NCBI RefSeq assembly: GCF_900114475.1
Contig: NZ_FOTE01000004.1
Location: 251,580-315,579, forward strand
DNA from: Paenibacillus sp. 1_12
GTDB lineage: Bacteria > Bacillota > Bacilli > Paenibacillales > NBRC-103111
Length of the DNA: 64,000 nucleotides
Reading direction: 5' to 3'
The translations under genes were made by a program, and so were the position numbers. Below the pieces are notes generated by a model, which worked only from the letters and a program-made list of their open reading frames with translations, made no database searches and was not told where the DNA came from. Below, piece by piece: positions 34,847 through 42,234 of this stretch. How positions within the stretch are numbered: position 1 is the first letter of the stretch; every line of letters begins with the position of its first letter.

Positions 34847-36655
34847 TCAGACTATCGACAGTTGTTTGTTTTCTTTTAGCAGAATTTCAAAATCATCAGC
34901 CGAAATCGGCTTACTGAATACATAGCCCTGAATTTCATTACAGCCTCGCATAATTAAAAAATCCAGCTGTTCCTTCGTTTCCACGCCCTCGGCAAGGGAC
35001 TTAATTTTTAATTGCTGGGCCATTGCGATAAGTGCTGTGACGATTGCCGCATTTTCCTCGTCAAAGGTCACGTCGCGGATGAACGATTGATCGATTTTGA
35101 GCGTATGTACTCTAAATCGCTTTAGGTAGCTGAAGGAGGAGTAGCCAGTTCCAAAATCATCAATCGAAATGTAGACACCCATGGATCGCAGCTTTTGCAT
35201 CGTTTCAATAATATAAGGAACGTTCGTCATGGCGACGTTCTCGGTAATTTCCAGACAGAGCAGCGCTGGATCGAGACCTGTTTCTTCTAATGTATCCTCT
35301 ATGATTTGCACGAACTGAGGCTGATGAAATTGTATGGCCGAAATATTAACAGATACGCGGAGCGGTTCGTGACCGAGCGATTGCCATTTTTTATTTTGAA
35401 TACAAGCTTGCCGGAGCACCCAGTTGCCTATCGGAATAATAAGGCCGGTTTCCTCGGCCAATGGTATAAATTCAGCCGGAGATACCATTCCCCATTCCGG
35501 ATGAAACCAGCGGATGAGCGCCTCCATACCAAATATTCGACCGTGGCTCAAATCCACAAATGGCTGGTAGTACACATGGAATTCGTTGCGCTCCAGTGCT
35601 TTACGCAGATTGATTTCCAGACTCAATCTGTGTAGGGAGCGTTTGTTCATTTCAGGATGGTAGTAATGGTATGAATTCCCACCTTTCTCTTTGGAACGGT
35701 ACATCGCAATATCCGCATTTTTCAATAAGGTTTCTGCATCCGTACCGTCATTCGGATAAAGACTGATTCCAATGCTTGCTGTTACAAACAGTTCCTGATT
35801 TTCAAATATAAAAGGCTCCTTTAGCAGCTCCGGAATGCCTTTGGCAAATTGGGCAGCTTCATCGTTGCTTGAAATATTAGACAACAATACAATAAATTCG
35901 TCTCCGCCGAAGCGTGCTACAAGATCCTTGTCCAATACGTACTCTTTAAGTTTATTGGATAAAGCATGTAAGAGCAGGTCACCAACATGGTGCCCAAGTG
36001 TATCGTTAATTACTTTGAAACGGTCCAAATCGAAGAAAATAATAGCCATTTTACCGCCGGTACGCTCTGCTTCGACAAAGCTCCTTTTGAGGCGCTGATC
36101 AAAATGCAATCGGTTCGGTAAATTGGTGAGTGCATCATGGTAAGCCATATGGACGATTTTTTCTTCTGCACGCTTGCGTTCGTTCACTGCGCGTATAGTC
36201 GCATAAGAACGAAGCAATTGTCCATCCTGAGTCTCGCTGATGATTTTTTCGAACAATTGATCATGTTTTCTGGGATTGTGTTCAGCAGAGCTTGGATCAG
36301 ATGTACTTATGAGCTGAATCACATTCTCAACATGTTCGCGATGAATTCGGGCTGCAGAAGCCATTTTGTACTTTTGACGGTCCTGCTTGTTGAGATAGAC
36401 GATGCCTTTTTTATTATCATATTCTGCCACATGATTCATATTGACGATATTGGCATTATCCAATAATCGAAAGCCATCCTCAAACAGCCATTCTTCCAAA
36501 TTGTCGAAAGAGAAGTCAAGGTAATACTGATGTTCTTTAGTATGAACGATAATTTCACGATCGCGAATCTTGTCAATTTTGACAACCTCACTAGAATCAA
36601 TAATCAGTATTTCTGACCCTCTCTTGCCATCTCGCGTGACGGGAATTTTCTGCAT
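34847..36655 (-). CDS. LytTR-GGDEF-EAL cyclic-di-GMP enzyme
   Basis: A 602-residue fusion. Residues about 10-115 resemble a LytTR DNA-binding domain (IIVHTKEHQYYLDFSFDNLEE, GFRLLDNANIVNMNHV). After a linker comes a diguanylate cyclase domain with GGDEF at 250-254, then a phosphodiesterase domain with EAL at 378-380, LEITENV, DDFGTGYSSFSYLK and KIDQSFIRDV. All catalytic motifs are intact; an RxxD inhibitory site is not evident. It has no membrane helices. It is the last gene of the agr-like run, 84 bases after agrD. I infer it converts the peptide signal into a cyclic-di-GMP change. Whether LytTR binds DNA here is untested. Confidence 0.88.
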   Translation of the reverse strand: MQKIPVTRDGKRGSEILIIDSSEVVKIDKIRDREIIVHTKEHQYYLDFSFDNLEEWLFEDGFRLLDNANIVNMNHVAEYDNKKGIVYLNKQDRQKYKMASAARIHREHVENVIQLISTSDPSSAEHNPRKHDQLFEKIISETQDGQLLRSYATIRAVNERKRAEEKIVHMAYHDALTNLPNRLHFDQRLKRSFVEAERTGGKMAIIFFDLDRFKVINDTLGHHVGDLLLHALSNKLKEYVLDKDLVARFGGDEFIVLLSNISSNDEAAQFAKGIPELLKEPFIFENQELFVTASIGISLYPNDGTDAETLLKNADIAMYRSKEKGGNSYHYYHPEMNKRSLHRLSLEINLRKALERNEFHVYYQPFVDLSHGRIFGMEALIRWFHPEWGMVSPAEFIPLAEETGLIIPIGNWVLRQACIQNKKWQSLGHEPLRVSVNISAIQFHQPQFVQIIEDTLEETGLDPALLCLEITENVAMTNVPYIIETMQKLRSMGVYISIDDFGTGYSSFSYLKRFRVHTLKIDQSFIRDVTFDEENAAIVTALIAMAQQLKIKSLAEGVETKEQLDFLIMRGCNEIQGYVFSKPISADDFEILLKENKQLSIV

Positions 36656-36692
36656 AAAGACTCAGCTCCATAAGAGAAGGATTGGATAGCGC

Positions 36693-36724
36693 AATAGGGG
36701 CCGCGGCAAAGCGCAGCCCCTATT
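36693..36724 (-). other. Hairpin between agrD and the LytTR-GGDEF-EAL gene
   Basis: AATAGGGGC (36693-36701) and GCCCCTATT (36716-36724) form a perfect 9-bp stem, with CGC/GCG inside. No T-run follows on either side. It may stabilise or process the mRNA at the 3' end of agrD rather than terminate transcription. This would let the peptide precursor be made in excess over the enzyme. Confidence 0.5.
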
Positions 36725-36739
36725 CATTACAATAACATA

Positions 36740-36862
36740 TTATTTTTTCAAAAGCTCTTGTGGAGTTTCCGGACGGTGCGCAATTAGAGAATTAGTTGTT
36801 ACAAAAATGGCAGCAAGGGACATAAGAGCAGCATTAGCAATAATGGCAAGTCTTAGTTTCAT
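36740..36862 (-). CDS. agrD: AgrD-type cyclic lactone autoinducer precursor
   Basis: A 40-residue precursor typical of AgrD: amphipathic/hydrophobic N-terminus (LAIIANAALMSLAAIF), a short core TTNSLIAH, and the charged recognition tail RPETPQELLKK with the Pro/Glu pattern of the family. The ring-forming position is Ser25 rather than Cys, giving a lactone instead of a thiolactone. GAGGAGGTG lies 6 bases before the ATG, which starts one base after the agrB stop. Ring size and exact ends (most likely SLIAH) are inferred. Confidence 0.85.
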   Translation of the reverse strand: MKLRLAIIANAALMSLAAIFVTTNSLIAHRPETPQELLKK

Positions 36863-36863
36863 A

Positions 36864-37415
36864 TTAACACCTCCTCTCTATAAAATCTCTTAGACGATAA
36901 GCGGGACTGGTAGTGAGAAATGCTTGTATACAAAAAGCAGCCGTTAGCATTGTAGATTGGATTATAAAATTTGAGGAAACCATTAGAACTGCGATTAATT
37001 TTAGAATTGGATAATATTTTGGGTCCAAGCTGCTCATATTTTGTATGTTATTGGGTGTAGTAATCAAAAAGACAACAATAGCTGCTGCATCTAAAACTGC
37101 AGAATACAAACTGTAATCAAATGTGACAAAAGCGATAGTATTAAAAATGAGTATCGATATGATGCAGCATGACATTGAGGAAGAAGCGTGCATGCCACCA
37201 GTTATACTTCTTATAAGAATAAAGGCTGCAATACCCAATACACATTGAATAAAGTGTCCAGTGATTAAACAAAACAACAGGGAAATCGTAATGGATATGA
37301 ACGTGTTAATGATTAAACTTAGTGCATACTTTAGTGCAGTTTCAGATCCTGCTTCACTATAGTTTTTTCTAATAGATTTGGCTAAAAATTCAGCTGATTG
37401 ATCGATAATACTCAT
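36864..37415 (-). CDS. agrB: AgrB-family autoinducer-processing protease
   Basis: A 183-residue polytopic membrane Cys protease that cuts the AgrD tail and forms the cyclic peptide. The catalytic pair is seen: His76 in GGMHASS and Cys83 seven residues later (SMSC), the spacing known from Staphylococcus AgrB. About five to six hydrophobic helices are visible. Its ATG overlaps the previous gene by four bases (ATGA), and agrD follows directly, so the three are translationally coupled. The Arg/Gly motif ILIRSITGGMHA is typical of the family. Confidence 0.92.
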   Translation of the reverse strand: MSIIDQSAEFLAKSIRKNYSEAGSETALKYALSLIINTFISITISLLFCLITGHFIQCVLGIAAFILIRSITGGMHASSSMSCCIISILIFNTIAFVTFDYSLYSAVLDAAAIVVFLITTPNNIQNMSSLDPKYYPILKLIAVLMVSSNFIIQSTMLTAAFCIQAFLTTSPAYRLRDFIERRC

Positions 37416-38083
37416 CTTTTAGACAACCTCGCTCGTCGATTCTCCCATAACTTTTTATTATGTTTATACGCGAGAAAAATCCCTATTAAAAAAATAATTC
37501 CTGATATGATAGGGATATAAAAATGAAGAGAGGACTGTTTAAATGCAATAACTAATACTTGAATAATTACAATGGCAATTACCAAGATAGCTGATAATAA
37601 AAAGTTGTATCCTTTTAGCGCATCATTGCTTGTAGTATGGAAACCTAATTTATATCTCAGCAGCGGATAAACCAGCAATAGCAATAATGCAGTTACAATT
37701 AAATCAAAACACATAAATTCGATAGCTGATGCTTGCATCGATTCTTGCGTAAATAGATTATAAGGGGCACCTATTGATATAACGACCCCCTCAATGGTCG
37801 CTGTAGCCAGAGAACCAATCACGCACAATAAAAGTGAAAATATTAAGGGTAAGTAGAATAATAAGGTTATGAGTACGATTTCAGCAATGATGACAGGTAA
37901 TGCTGAAAAATCGGGCTCAAGAATAATATCCCTTATGTAGACTGATATACTGGATAATATGAATGCAATTAATAAAACCTTATGCAAAGAATAACGGAAA
38001 TGAATTCTGAACAATGATAGACATAATAAGATCATAGCTGAAAATTCTATAGTTGAGAAAAAAATCTTAATCAATATGTTCAT
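37412..38083 (-). CDS. AgrC-like receptor-domain membrane protein without kinase (D)
   Basis: A 223-residue protein with about six or seven transmembrane helices and short basic C-terminus (KHNKKLWENRRARLSKR). It has no kinase, HAMP or GHKL domain. It shares with three neighbours the sequence LFRIHFRY after helix one and RYKLGFH before the last helices, corresponding to KYRWGFTFI in the others. AAGGAGC lies upstream of the ATG, and a 139-base gap before it contains a TGGGTATAAT-type extended -10. It overlaps agrB by four bases. A receptor or immunity role for the peptide is inferred. Confidence 0.7.
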   Translation of the reverse strand: MNILIKIFFSTIEFSAMILLCLSLFRIHFRYSLHKVLLIAFILSSISVYIRDIILEPDFSALPVIIAEIVLITLLFYLPLIFSLLLCVIGSLATATIEGVVISIGAPYNLFTQESMQASAIEFMCFDLIVTALLLLLVYPLLRYKLGFHTTSNDALKGYNFLLSAILVIAIVIIQVLVIAFKQSSLHFYIPIISGIIFLIGIFLAYKHNKKLWENRRARLSKR

Positions 38084-38222
38084 ACATTGCTCCTTACATT
38101 ACGCTTGTTTTTTAATAATAATTTGTTCAGAGGGTGAATTTAATATGCAATTATACCCAGTTTAATACACTATCAAAAACTTAACAAGAAAAATTTGTCG
38201 AATAAAGCGCTATCATTCATTA

Positions 38223-38813
38223 TCATCCTTTTAAAGTCCTTACAAGCAGTGAAATGAAATTTAGACTTCCGTGTATGAGGATGCTTGTTGCAATCGTACC
38301 ACTCTTTTTGTAAGCATAACAAAGTACAATTCCCGTGATAAAATACGCTCCAATCCTCTCTATACTAAAATGTCCCAGAGCAAAAATAGATGAAGATACA
38401 ATTGCCCCTATCCAAAAAAGATTTTTATTATTAAACCAACCGAAAATGATTTTTCTATACGCAATTTCTTCAATTATAGGTGCAACTACTACTACATAAA
38501 AGGGCATGACAAGATATGTTTGGATCAGATCGTCGGTTATGATTTGTGAGTTTCCTATAAGTAAAGCATTGGCTGCATGAGCAAAAATACAGTATTTTAG
38601 ACCGTTAAATGCCCATTTGTACATCTCATTATTTCGTAACAGTAAATTAAAATCGATATTCTGGATCTCTTTTCTTAATAGAAAAAGAAACAGAATACAA
38701 CTACTTATTGGAAGGAAGGAGACTGTATATTTGTTAAGAAAAAAGACAACAGGACCTGGTCCGACAAATAAGAAAAAAATGATTAAAATCCACACGTATT
38801 CTTTTTTCAACAC
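38223..38813 (-). CDS. CPBP-family intramembrane metalloprotease
   Basis: A 196-residue membrane protein (CAAX protease/bacteriocin-processing family). All three signature motifs are visible: EEIAYRK (EExxxR, Glu115-Glu116 and Arg120), FALGH (FxxxH) and HGSLN (HxxxN) within hydrophobic helices. In bacteriocin and signalling-peptide loci, such proteins are involved in processing or self-immunity. It sits between the third and fourth receptor-like proteins of the agr run. The start is either GTG 38813 or TTG 38810 after AAGGAG. Confidence 0.88.
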   Translation of the reverse strand: MLKKEYVWILIIFFLFVGPGPVVFFLNKYTVSFLPISSCILFLFLLRKEIQNIDFNLLLRNNEMYKWAFNGLKYCIFAHAANALLIGNSQIITDDLIQTYLVMPFYVVVVAPIIEEIAYRKIIFGWFNNKNLFWIGAIVSSSIFALGHFSIERIGAYFITGIVLCYAYKKSGTIATSILIHGSLNFISLLVRTLKG

Positions 38814-38832
38814 TAATTCTCCTTAAAGAAAT

Positions 38833-39489
38833 TTATTCAATAAATTCTCTTTTGTAACTGTAATGCAAAACAAAGGCAAGTATGATAGAAGTAGCAGAAA
38901 GGACGATCAAAAACATGTCCTTCCATATATACAGACATAAACTGATCGTGCTAAGAAAAGCAATGAATATCACTGCACTCATATAAAGCTTTTTTTGAAT
39001 GCTCATATTACTGGGACGGTGTTTATGTATTCGAGGAGCAATAAATGTAAAGCCCCATCTGTATTTCTTTATTAAGTAGGCAGTCAAAAGATTGACAAAT
39101 GCAACCCAAAAACCTTGAATAATAAATTCATTTTGAGTTACTTGTACAAACTGATCATAATCAAATTGAACGATTACGATATTGTAGCTATATTCTACGA
39201 ATATATCGTAAATAAATGTAAGTCCCGTCATAATAATGCTATTAAAAAATTTAAAGTGAAACAAGACCATCAGACAAAATAAAAACAACAAAGGTTGAAC
39301 AATGGTTAATAAATAATTTAATTTTGCATACTGCAGCATTGCTGAGGCCGGAGTCATTATTAAACTACTGACAATAATGGGATTCAAATACTGCTTAACT
39401 TGTATCCGAAAAAAAGCGAGGGCTAATATAAAAAAGGTAGGCCAGATTAAAAAAAGAATAAGAATTACCAGTGTATTCACTGTATCCAA
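38833..39489 (-). CDS. AgrC-like receptor-domain membrane protein without kinase (C)
   Basis: A 218-residue polytopic protein with about six hydrophobic helices, no kinase. It is clearly a paralogue of the next upstream protein: shared PTFFxLALxxFRIxxK at the start, TPASAMLQ/APTAAILQ, VQPL, FHFKFF, VEYSYNIVIVQFDYDQF, KKYRWGFTFI and VLHYSYKRE at the end. The start is TTG with GGGGG upstream. It may be the sensor half of an AgrC without the kinase half. The function is inferred only. Confidence 0.75.
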   Translation of the reverse strand: MDTVNTLVILILFLIWPTFFILALAFFRIQVKQYLNPIIVSSLIMTPASAMLQYAKLNYLLTIVQPLLFLFCLMVLFHFKFFNSIIMTGLTFIYDIFVEYSYNIVIVQFDYDQFVQVTQNEFIIQGFWVAFVNLLTAYLIKKYRWGFTFIAPRIHKHRPSNMSIQKKLYMSAVIFIAFLSTISLCLYIWKDMFLIVLSATSIILAFVLHYSYKREFIE

Positions 39490-39547
39490 CTCGAAATACC
39501 CCCGTAACTCTAGAAATGGAAAGAATCATCTATTGAATAGCTTCATT

Positions 39548-40207
39548 TTAATCTAGGGATTCTCGCTTATAGCTATAATGCAAAACAATAGCAAGTATTA
39601 GAGAAGTAGCAGAAAGCACTGCCAAAAACATCTCGGCCCACAAATAAATAAAAAAGCCATTCATGCTTAAAAATATAATAAATATGCTTGCACTGAGGTA
39701 CAGCTTGTTTTGGACAGTGGTTGCTTCCGAACGGAGCTTAGTCATTCCTGGAGAAATGAATGTAAACCCCCATCTGGTTTTTGTGAAGATATAGACGGTC
39801 AAACCATTGATAAAACTCATGAAAAGCCCCTGCATAATATATTCATCCTGGGATATTCGCAGAAAATCTTCGTAATTGAATTGGACAACAACTAGATTGT
39901 AGCTGAATTCTACGAATATATTGTAGATGTAGGCAAGGCTAGCCATGATGAGGCTATGAAAGAATTTGAAATTAAAAACGACTATGAGGCAAATTAAAAA
40001 CACTAATGGTTGAATAACGGTTATCAAAAAAAGTAATTCTGAATGCTGCAGAATGGCAGCAGTGGGGGCCAGAATACAAGTTGACACGACAATAGGTACT
40101 ACATAGTTTTTTATTCGTATACGGAATAAGGCGAGGGCTAACATAAAGAAGGTAGGCCAAACCAGAAAATGGACCAAGTACTCAGGTATTTGTTCAATAG
40201 CAAACAT
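39548..40207 (-). CDS. AgrC-like receptor-domain membrane protein without kinase (B)
   Basis: The protein of about 219 residues is the closest relative of protein C, with the same order of motifs (WPTFFMLALALFRIRIKNY, QPLVFLICLIVVF, VEFSYNLVVVQFNYEDF, TRWGFTFISPG and a final VLHYSYKRE). ATG 40207 is chosen because GGGGG lies about 6 bases before it; the open frame extends six codons upstream. The tandem arrangement and similarity suggest recent duplication. No soluble domain is present. Confidence 0.75.
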   Translation of the reverse strand: MFAIEQIPEYLVHFLVWPTFFMLALALFRIRIKNYVVPIVVSTCILAPTAAILQHSELLFLITVIQPLVFLICLIVVFNFKFFHSLIMASLAYIYNIFVEFSYNLVVVQFNYEDFLRISQDEYIMQGLFMSFINGLTVYIFTKTRWGFTFISPGMTKLRSEATTVQNKLYLSASIFIIFLSMNGFFIYLWAEMFLAVLSATSLILAIVLHYSYKRESLD

Positions 40208-40247
40208 ATAGATCCCCCAGATCATTATTTTTGGACCTTGCTGCTAC

Positions 40248-40895
40248 CTACTCCATAGCCTCCTTATGATACGCCTCTCGTATCACAACAAACCACAATA
40301 CAACGACTAATACCTGCAGCAACATGGCGATGTGAGAATGAAAATAAAAGATGGAAAAGCTAGACAGCATCAGAATGATGAGGGTAAAGAAAAAGGTCAA
40401 CATCATTCGTTTGTTCTTTTGCAAAAAAGCCGTCGGTCTGATCGTGTGGTTCGGAATAAACGTAAAGCCCAACCGGTATTTGATGACTATGGCACAGATG
40501 AACAGGTCAATGAAGATGATCAGAACGGCTATTGCAATATCGCTGCTTTGTAAAGCGACTAAAAAATCGTTCATTTGAAACTTGGCAGACGCAAAATTAA
40601 ATACAGCTTCAAGGCTGAAATTGATTAAATAAGAGCTTACAGTAATGATAATGGCATAGAACCAATGAATTCTGAATATTAGCCAGTAACACAATATAGC
40701 GCTAATAGGCTGTATCGTTGTAATCAAAAATATTTTGTGGTGAATTTGCAGCAGGACTGAAATGTAATCCAGCAGTATGGAAGCAAGGATGATTTGAACC
40801 CAATAAGCTCGCAGCTTAAAACGAAACAATACCAAGCCAAGTGCCAGCAAGGATGCCCAACCAAAAAAGAAAAAAACGGCAAAATTTACAATCAT
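40248..40895 (-). CDS. AgrC-like receptor-domain membrane protein without kinase (A)
   Basis: A 215-residue polytopic protein, more divergent than B and C but carrying the same landmarks: LALGLVLFRFKLRAY, TIQP, and KYRLGFTFIPNH, with a short charged end (REAYHKEAME). It starts 5 bases after the XRE-LytTR stop with AAAGG as the ribosome site, which shows operon organisation. No kinase or other cytoplasmic domain is present. Confidence 0.75.
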   Translation of the reverse strand: MIVNFAVFFFFGWASLLALGLVLFRFKLRAYWVQIILASILLDYISVLLQIHHKIFLITTIQPISAILCYWLIFRIHWFYAIIITVSSYLINFSLEAVFNFASAKFQMNDFLVALQSSDIAIAVLIIFIDLFICAIVIKYRLGFTFIPNHTIRPTAFLQKNKRMMLTFFFTLIILMLSSFSIFYFHSHIAMLLQVLVVVLWFVVIREAYHKEAME

Positions 40896-40900
40896 CGAAA

Positions 40901-41569
40901 CTAACCTTTGTCACGGACAGGTAAGCTCGACGCCTCTTTGCCGGTTGTTTTGCCAAAAGTGAATTCCAAGCTGGTTTGGTTGTTGTTGGCTATATGCCGT
41001 ACAATAAGCTCGTGGTATTTGCGCTGGCGGGTTGCGGATATGGTAACTCCAGTTCCTTCGCCTAAAGCATCAAAATATAAGCAGCCATTACGTTCATCGT
41101 ATTTGCGGATACAGTGAAAATTGACATACATATCGGAATCAATCTTTTTGAAGCCATGCTCCTCCAAGGTATCCAGGAAATCACTGAAATCTCTTAATGA
41201 ATCAATGCTTTTTTTCAATCTGGTTTGCAGATCTCCATATATAATATCTCTCATTCCGATTTCGATATAGAATACTTGGCTCAGATCAACCTCAATATCA
41301 GGACTAGACGTATCAGGCAATAGATCATGTTCTTCGAGATGTCCAGCTTTAATCATCAGCTCCTTGTAAGGAAAGCCGTAAGCGTTGGATAGCTTTTGCA
41401 AAGTATCGGGGGATGGCGTTATTTTTTCATTGGTGGAACGGTTTTTTTCTAATTCCAGATCACGTATATACGCATGCGAAAGTCCGCTTTTTTTTGCTGC
41501 CTCTCTAAGGGAGATGGAACCTCGCAGACTTTCAAGAAACTTGCCAAAATTAGGGATAGCTTGTCCCAT
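40901..41569 (-). CDS. XRE-type regulator with LytTR-like C-terminal domain
   Basis: A 222-residue protein. Residues 5-70 form an XRE helix-turn-helix (FLESLRGSISLREAAKKSGLS, AYIRDLELEKNR). Residues about 98-200 resemble the LytTR-like domain found in the GGDEF-EAL protein: LEEHGFKKIDSDMYVNFHCI, YDERNGCLYFD and VTISATRQRKYHELIV line up with LEEWLFEDGFRLLDNANIVN, YDNKKGIVYLN and the following charged helix. ATG 41569 follows AGGTG by 7 bases. It heads the operon and diverges from a DUF4258-like gene with a palindrome in between. Confidence 0.75.
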   Translation of the reverse strand: MGQAIPNFGKFLESLRGSISLREAAKKSGLSHAYIRDLELEKNRSTNEKITPSPDTLQKLSNAYGFPYKELMIKAGHLEEHDLLPDTSSPDIEVDLSQVFYIEIGMRDIIYGDLQTRLKKSIDSLRDFSDFLDTLEEHGFKKIDSDMYVNFHCIRKYDERNGCLYFDALGEGTGVTISATRQRKYHELIVRHIANNNQTSLEFTFGKTTGKEASSLPVRDKG

Positions 41570-41687
41570 TAAAATCACCTCTTAATCGCTATTGTAAGGG
41601 AGCTTGTATAGAAATGAAATAGGTTTGCAAAAAAATCTGGAATGTTGTTTCTAATCTCTGGAAATAGCCAGTAAATTAAAGTAAACC

Positions 41688-41716
41688 TTGACGTTCTGTA
41701 GTATAAATACTACATT
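41688..41716 (+). promoter_or_regulatory. Promoter with perfect 18-bp palindromic operator
   Basis: TTGACG (41688-41693) and TACATT (41711-41716) are spaced by 17 bases. Inside, TGTAGTAT-AA-ATACTACA (41697-41714) is a perfect palindrome that overlaps the spacer and the -10 box. It is an obvious candidate site for the adjacent XRE regulator and could repress both directions. Confidence 0.7.
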
Positions 41717-41760
41717 TATTACTGGGAAAGCATTACATATAAATGGGGAGGGGACAGCTA

Positions 41761-42198
41761 TTGAGAGACAAGAGCATGAAACGTTGGAGTACATACGAGC
41801 CCTTTTTTATTGAATTTAACGGATACAAAATTGCTGATATTGTCGTTACCAGTCACGCCTTGTCCCGATGGTCAGAGCGAGTTAATAGAGATCAAGGTAA
41901 TTTCGATTACATATGCAACTTTATGTGGGATGTATTGAAAAACAATCGCATACTGCCTTATTACGAAAATGAAAAAGAAGTGTATTTGATTGATGATGAT
42001 TTGGCTGTAGTATCTGAGTTTATGATCATCCAGGGTCAAACCGATATCATAGGCAATCCTTTGCATAAAATGATTATTGTTACCTTTTTGGGACGTTTGT
42101 CGGAAGATATTCAACTTCGGGATTTGAAAGCGTATTATTCATGGCTGCGGCATTCGCGGCGGATGACTTTGGTGAAGAATGGCAGAAAGCGAAAGTGA
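41761..42198 (+). CDS. Uncharacterised protein, DUF4258/BrnT-like pattern
   Basis: The protein of about 145 residues carries VVTSHALSRWSERVNRDQG followed by alternating strands (KEVYLIDDDLAVVSEFMII, HKMIIVTFLG) and a basic tail (HSRRMTLVKNGRKRK). The HALxRxxER motif with a following beta-sheet resembles DUF4258 and BrnT-type small nuclease-like folds, but I cannot be sure. TTG 41761 is preferred (GGAGGGG 8 bases upstream), with ATG 41776 as an alternative. It diverges from the agr-like operon and shares its operator region. Confidence 0.55.
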   Translation: MRDKSMKRWSTYEPFFIEFNGYKIADIVVTSHALSRWSERVNRDQGNFDYICNFMWDVLKNNRILPYYENEKEVYLIDDDLAVVSEFMIIQGQTDIIGNPLHKMIIVTFLGRLSEDIQLRDLKAYYSWLRHSRRMTLVKNGRKRK

Positions 42199-42234
42199 CC
42201 GAAAAGGGTTGTCTCTTAGGGGAATGTCTGTTGA

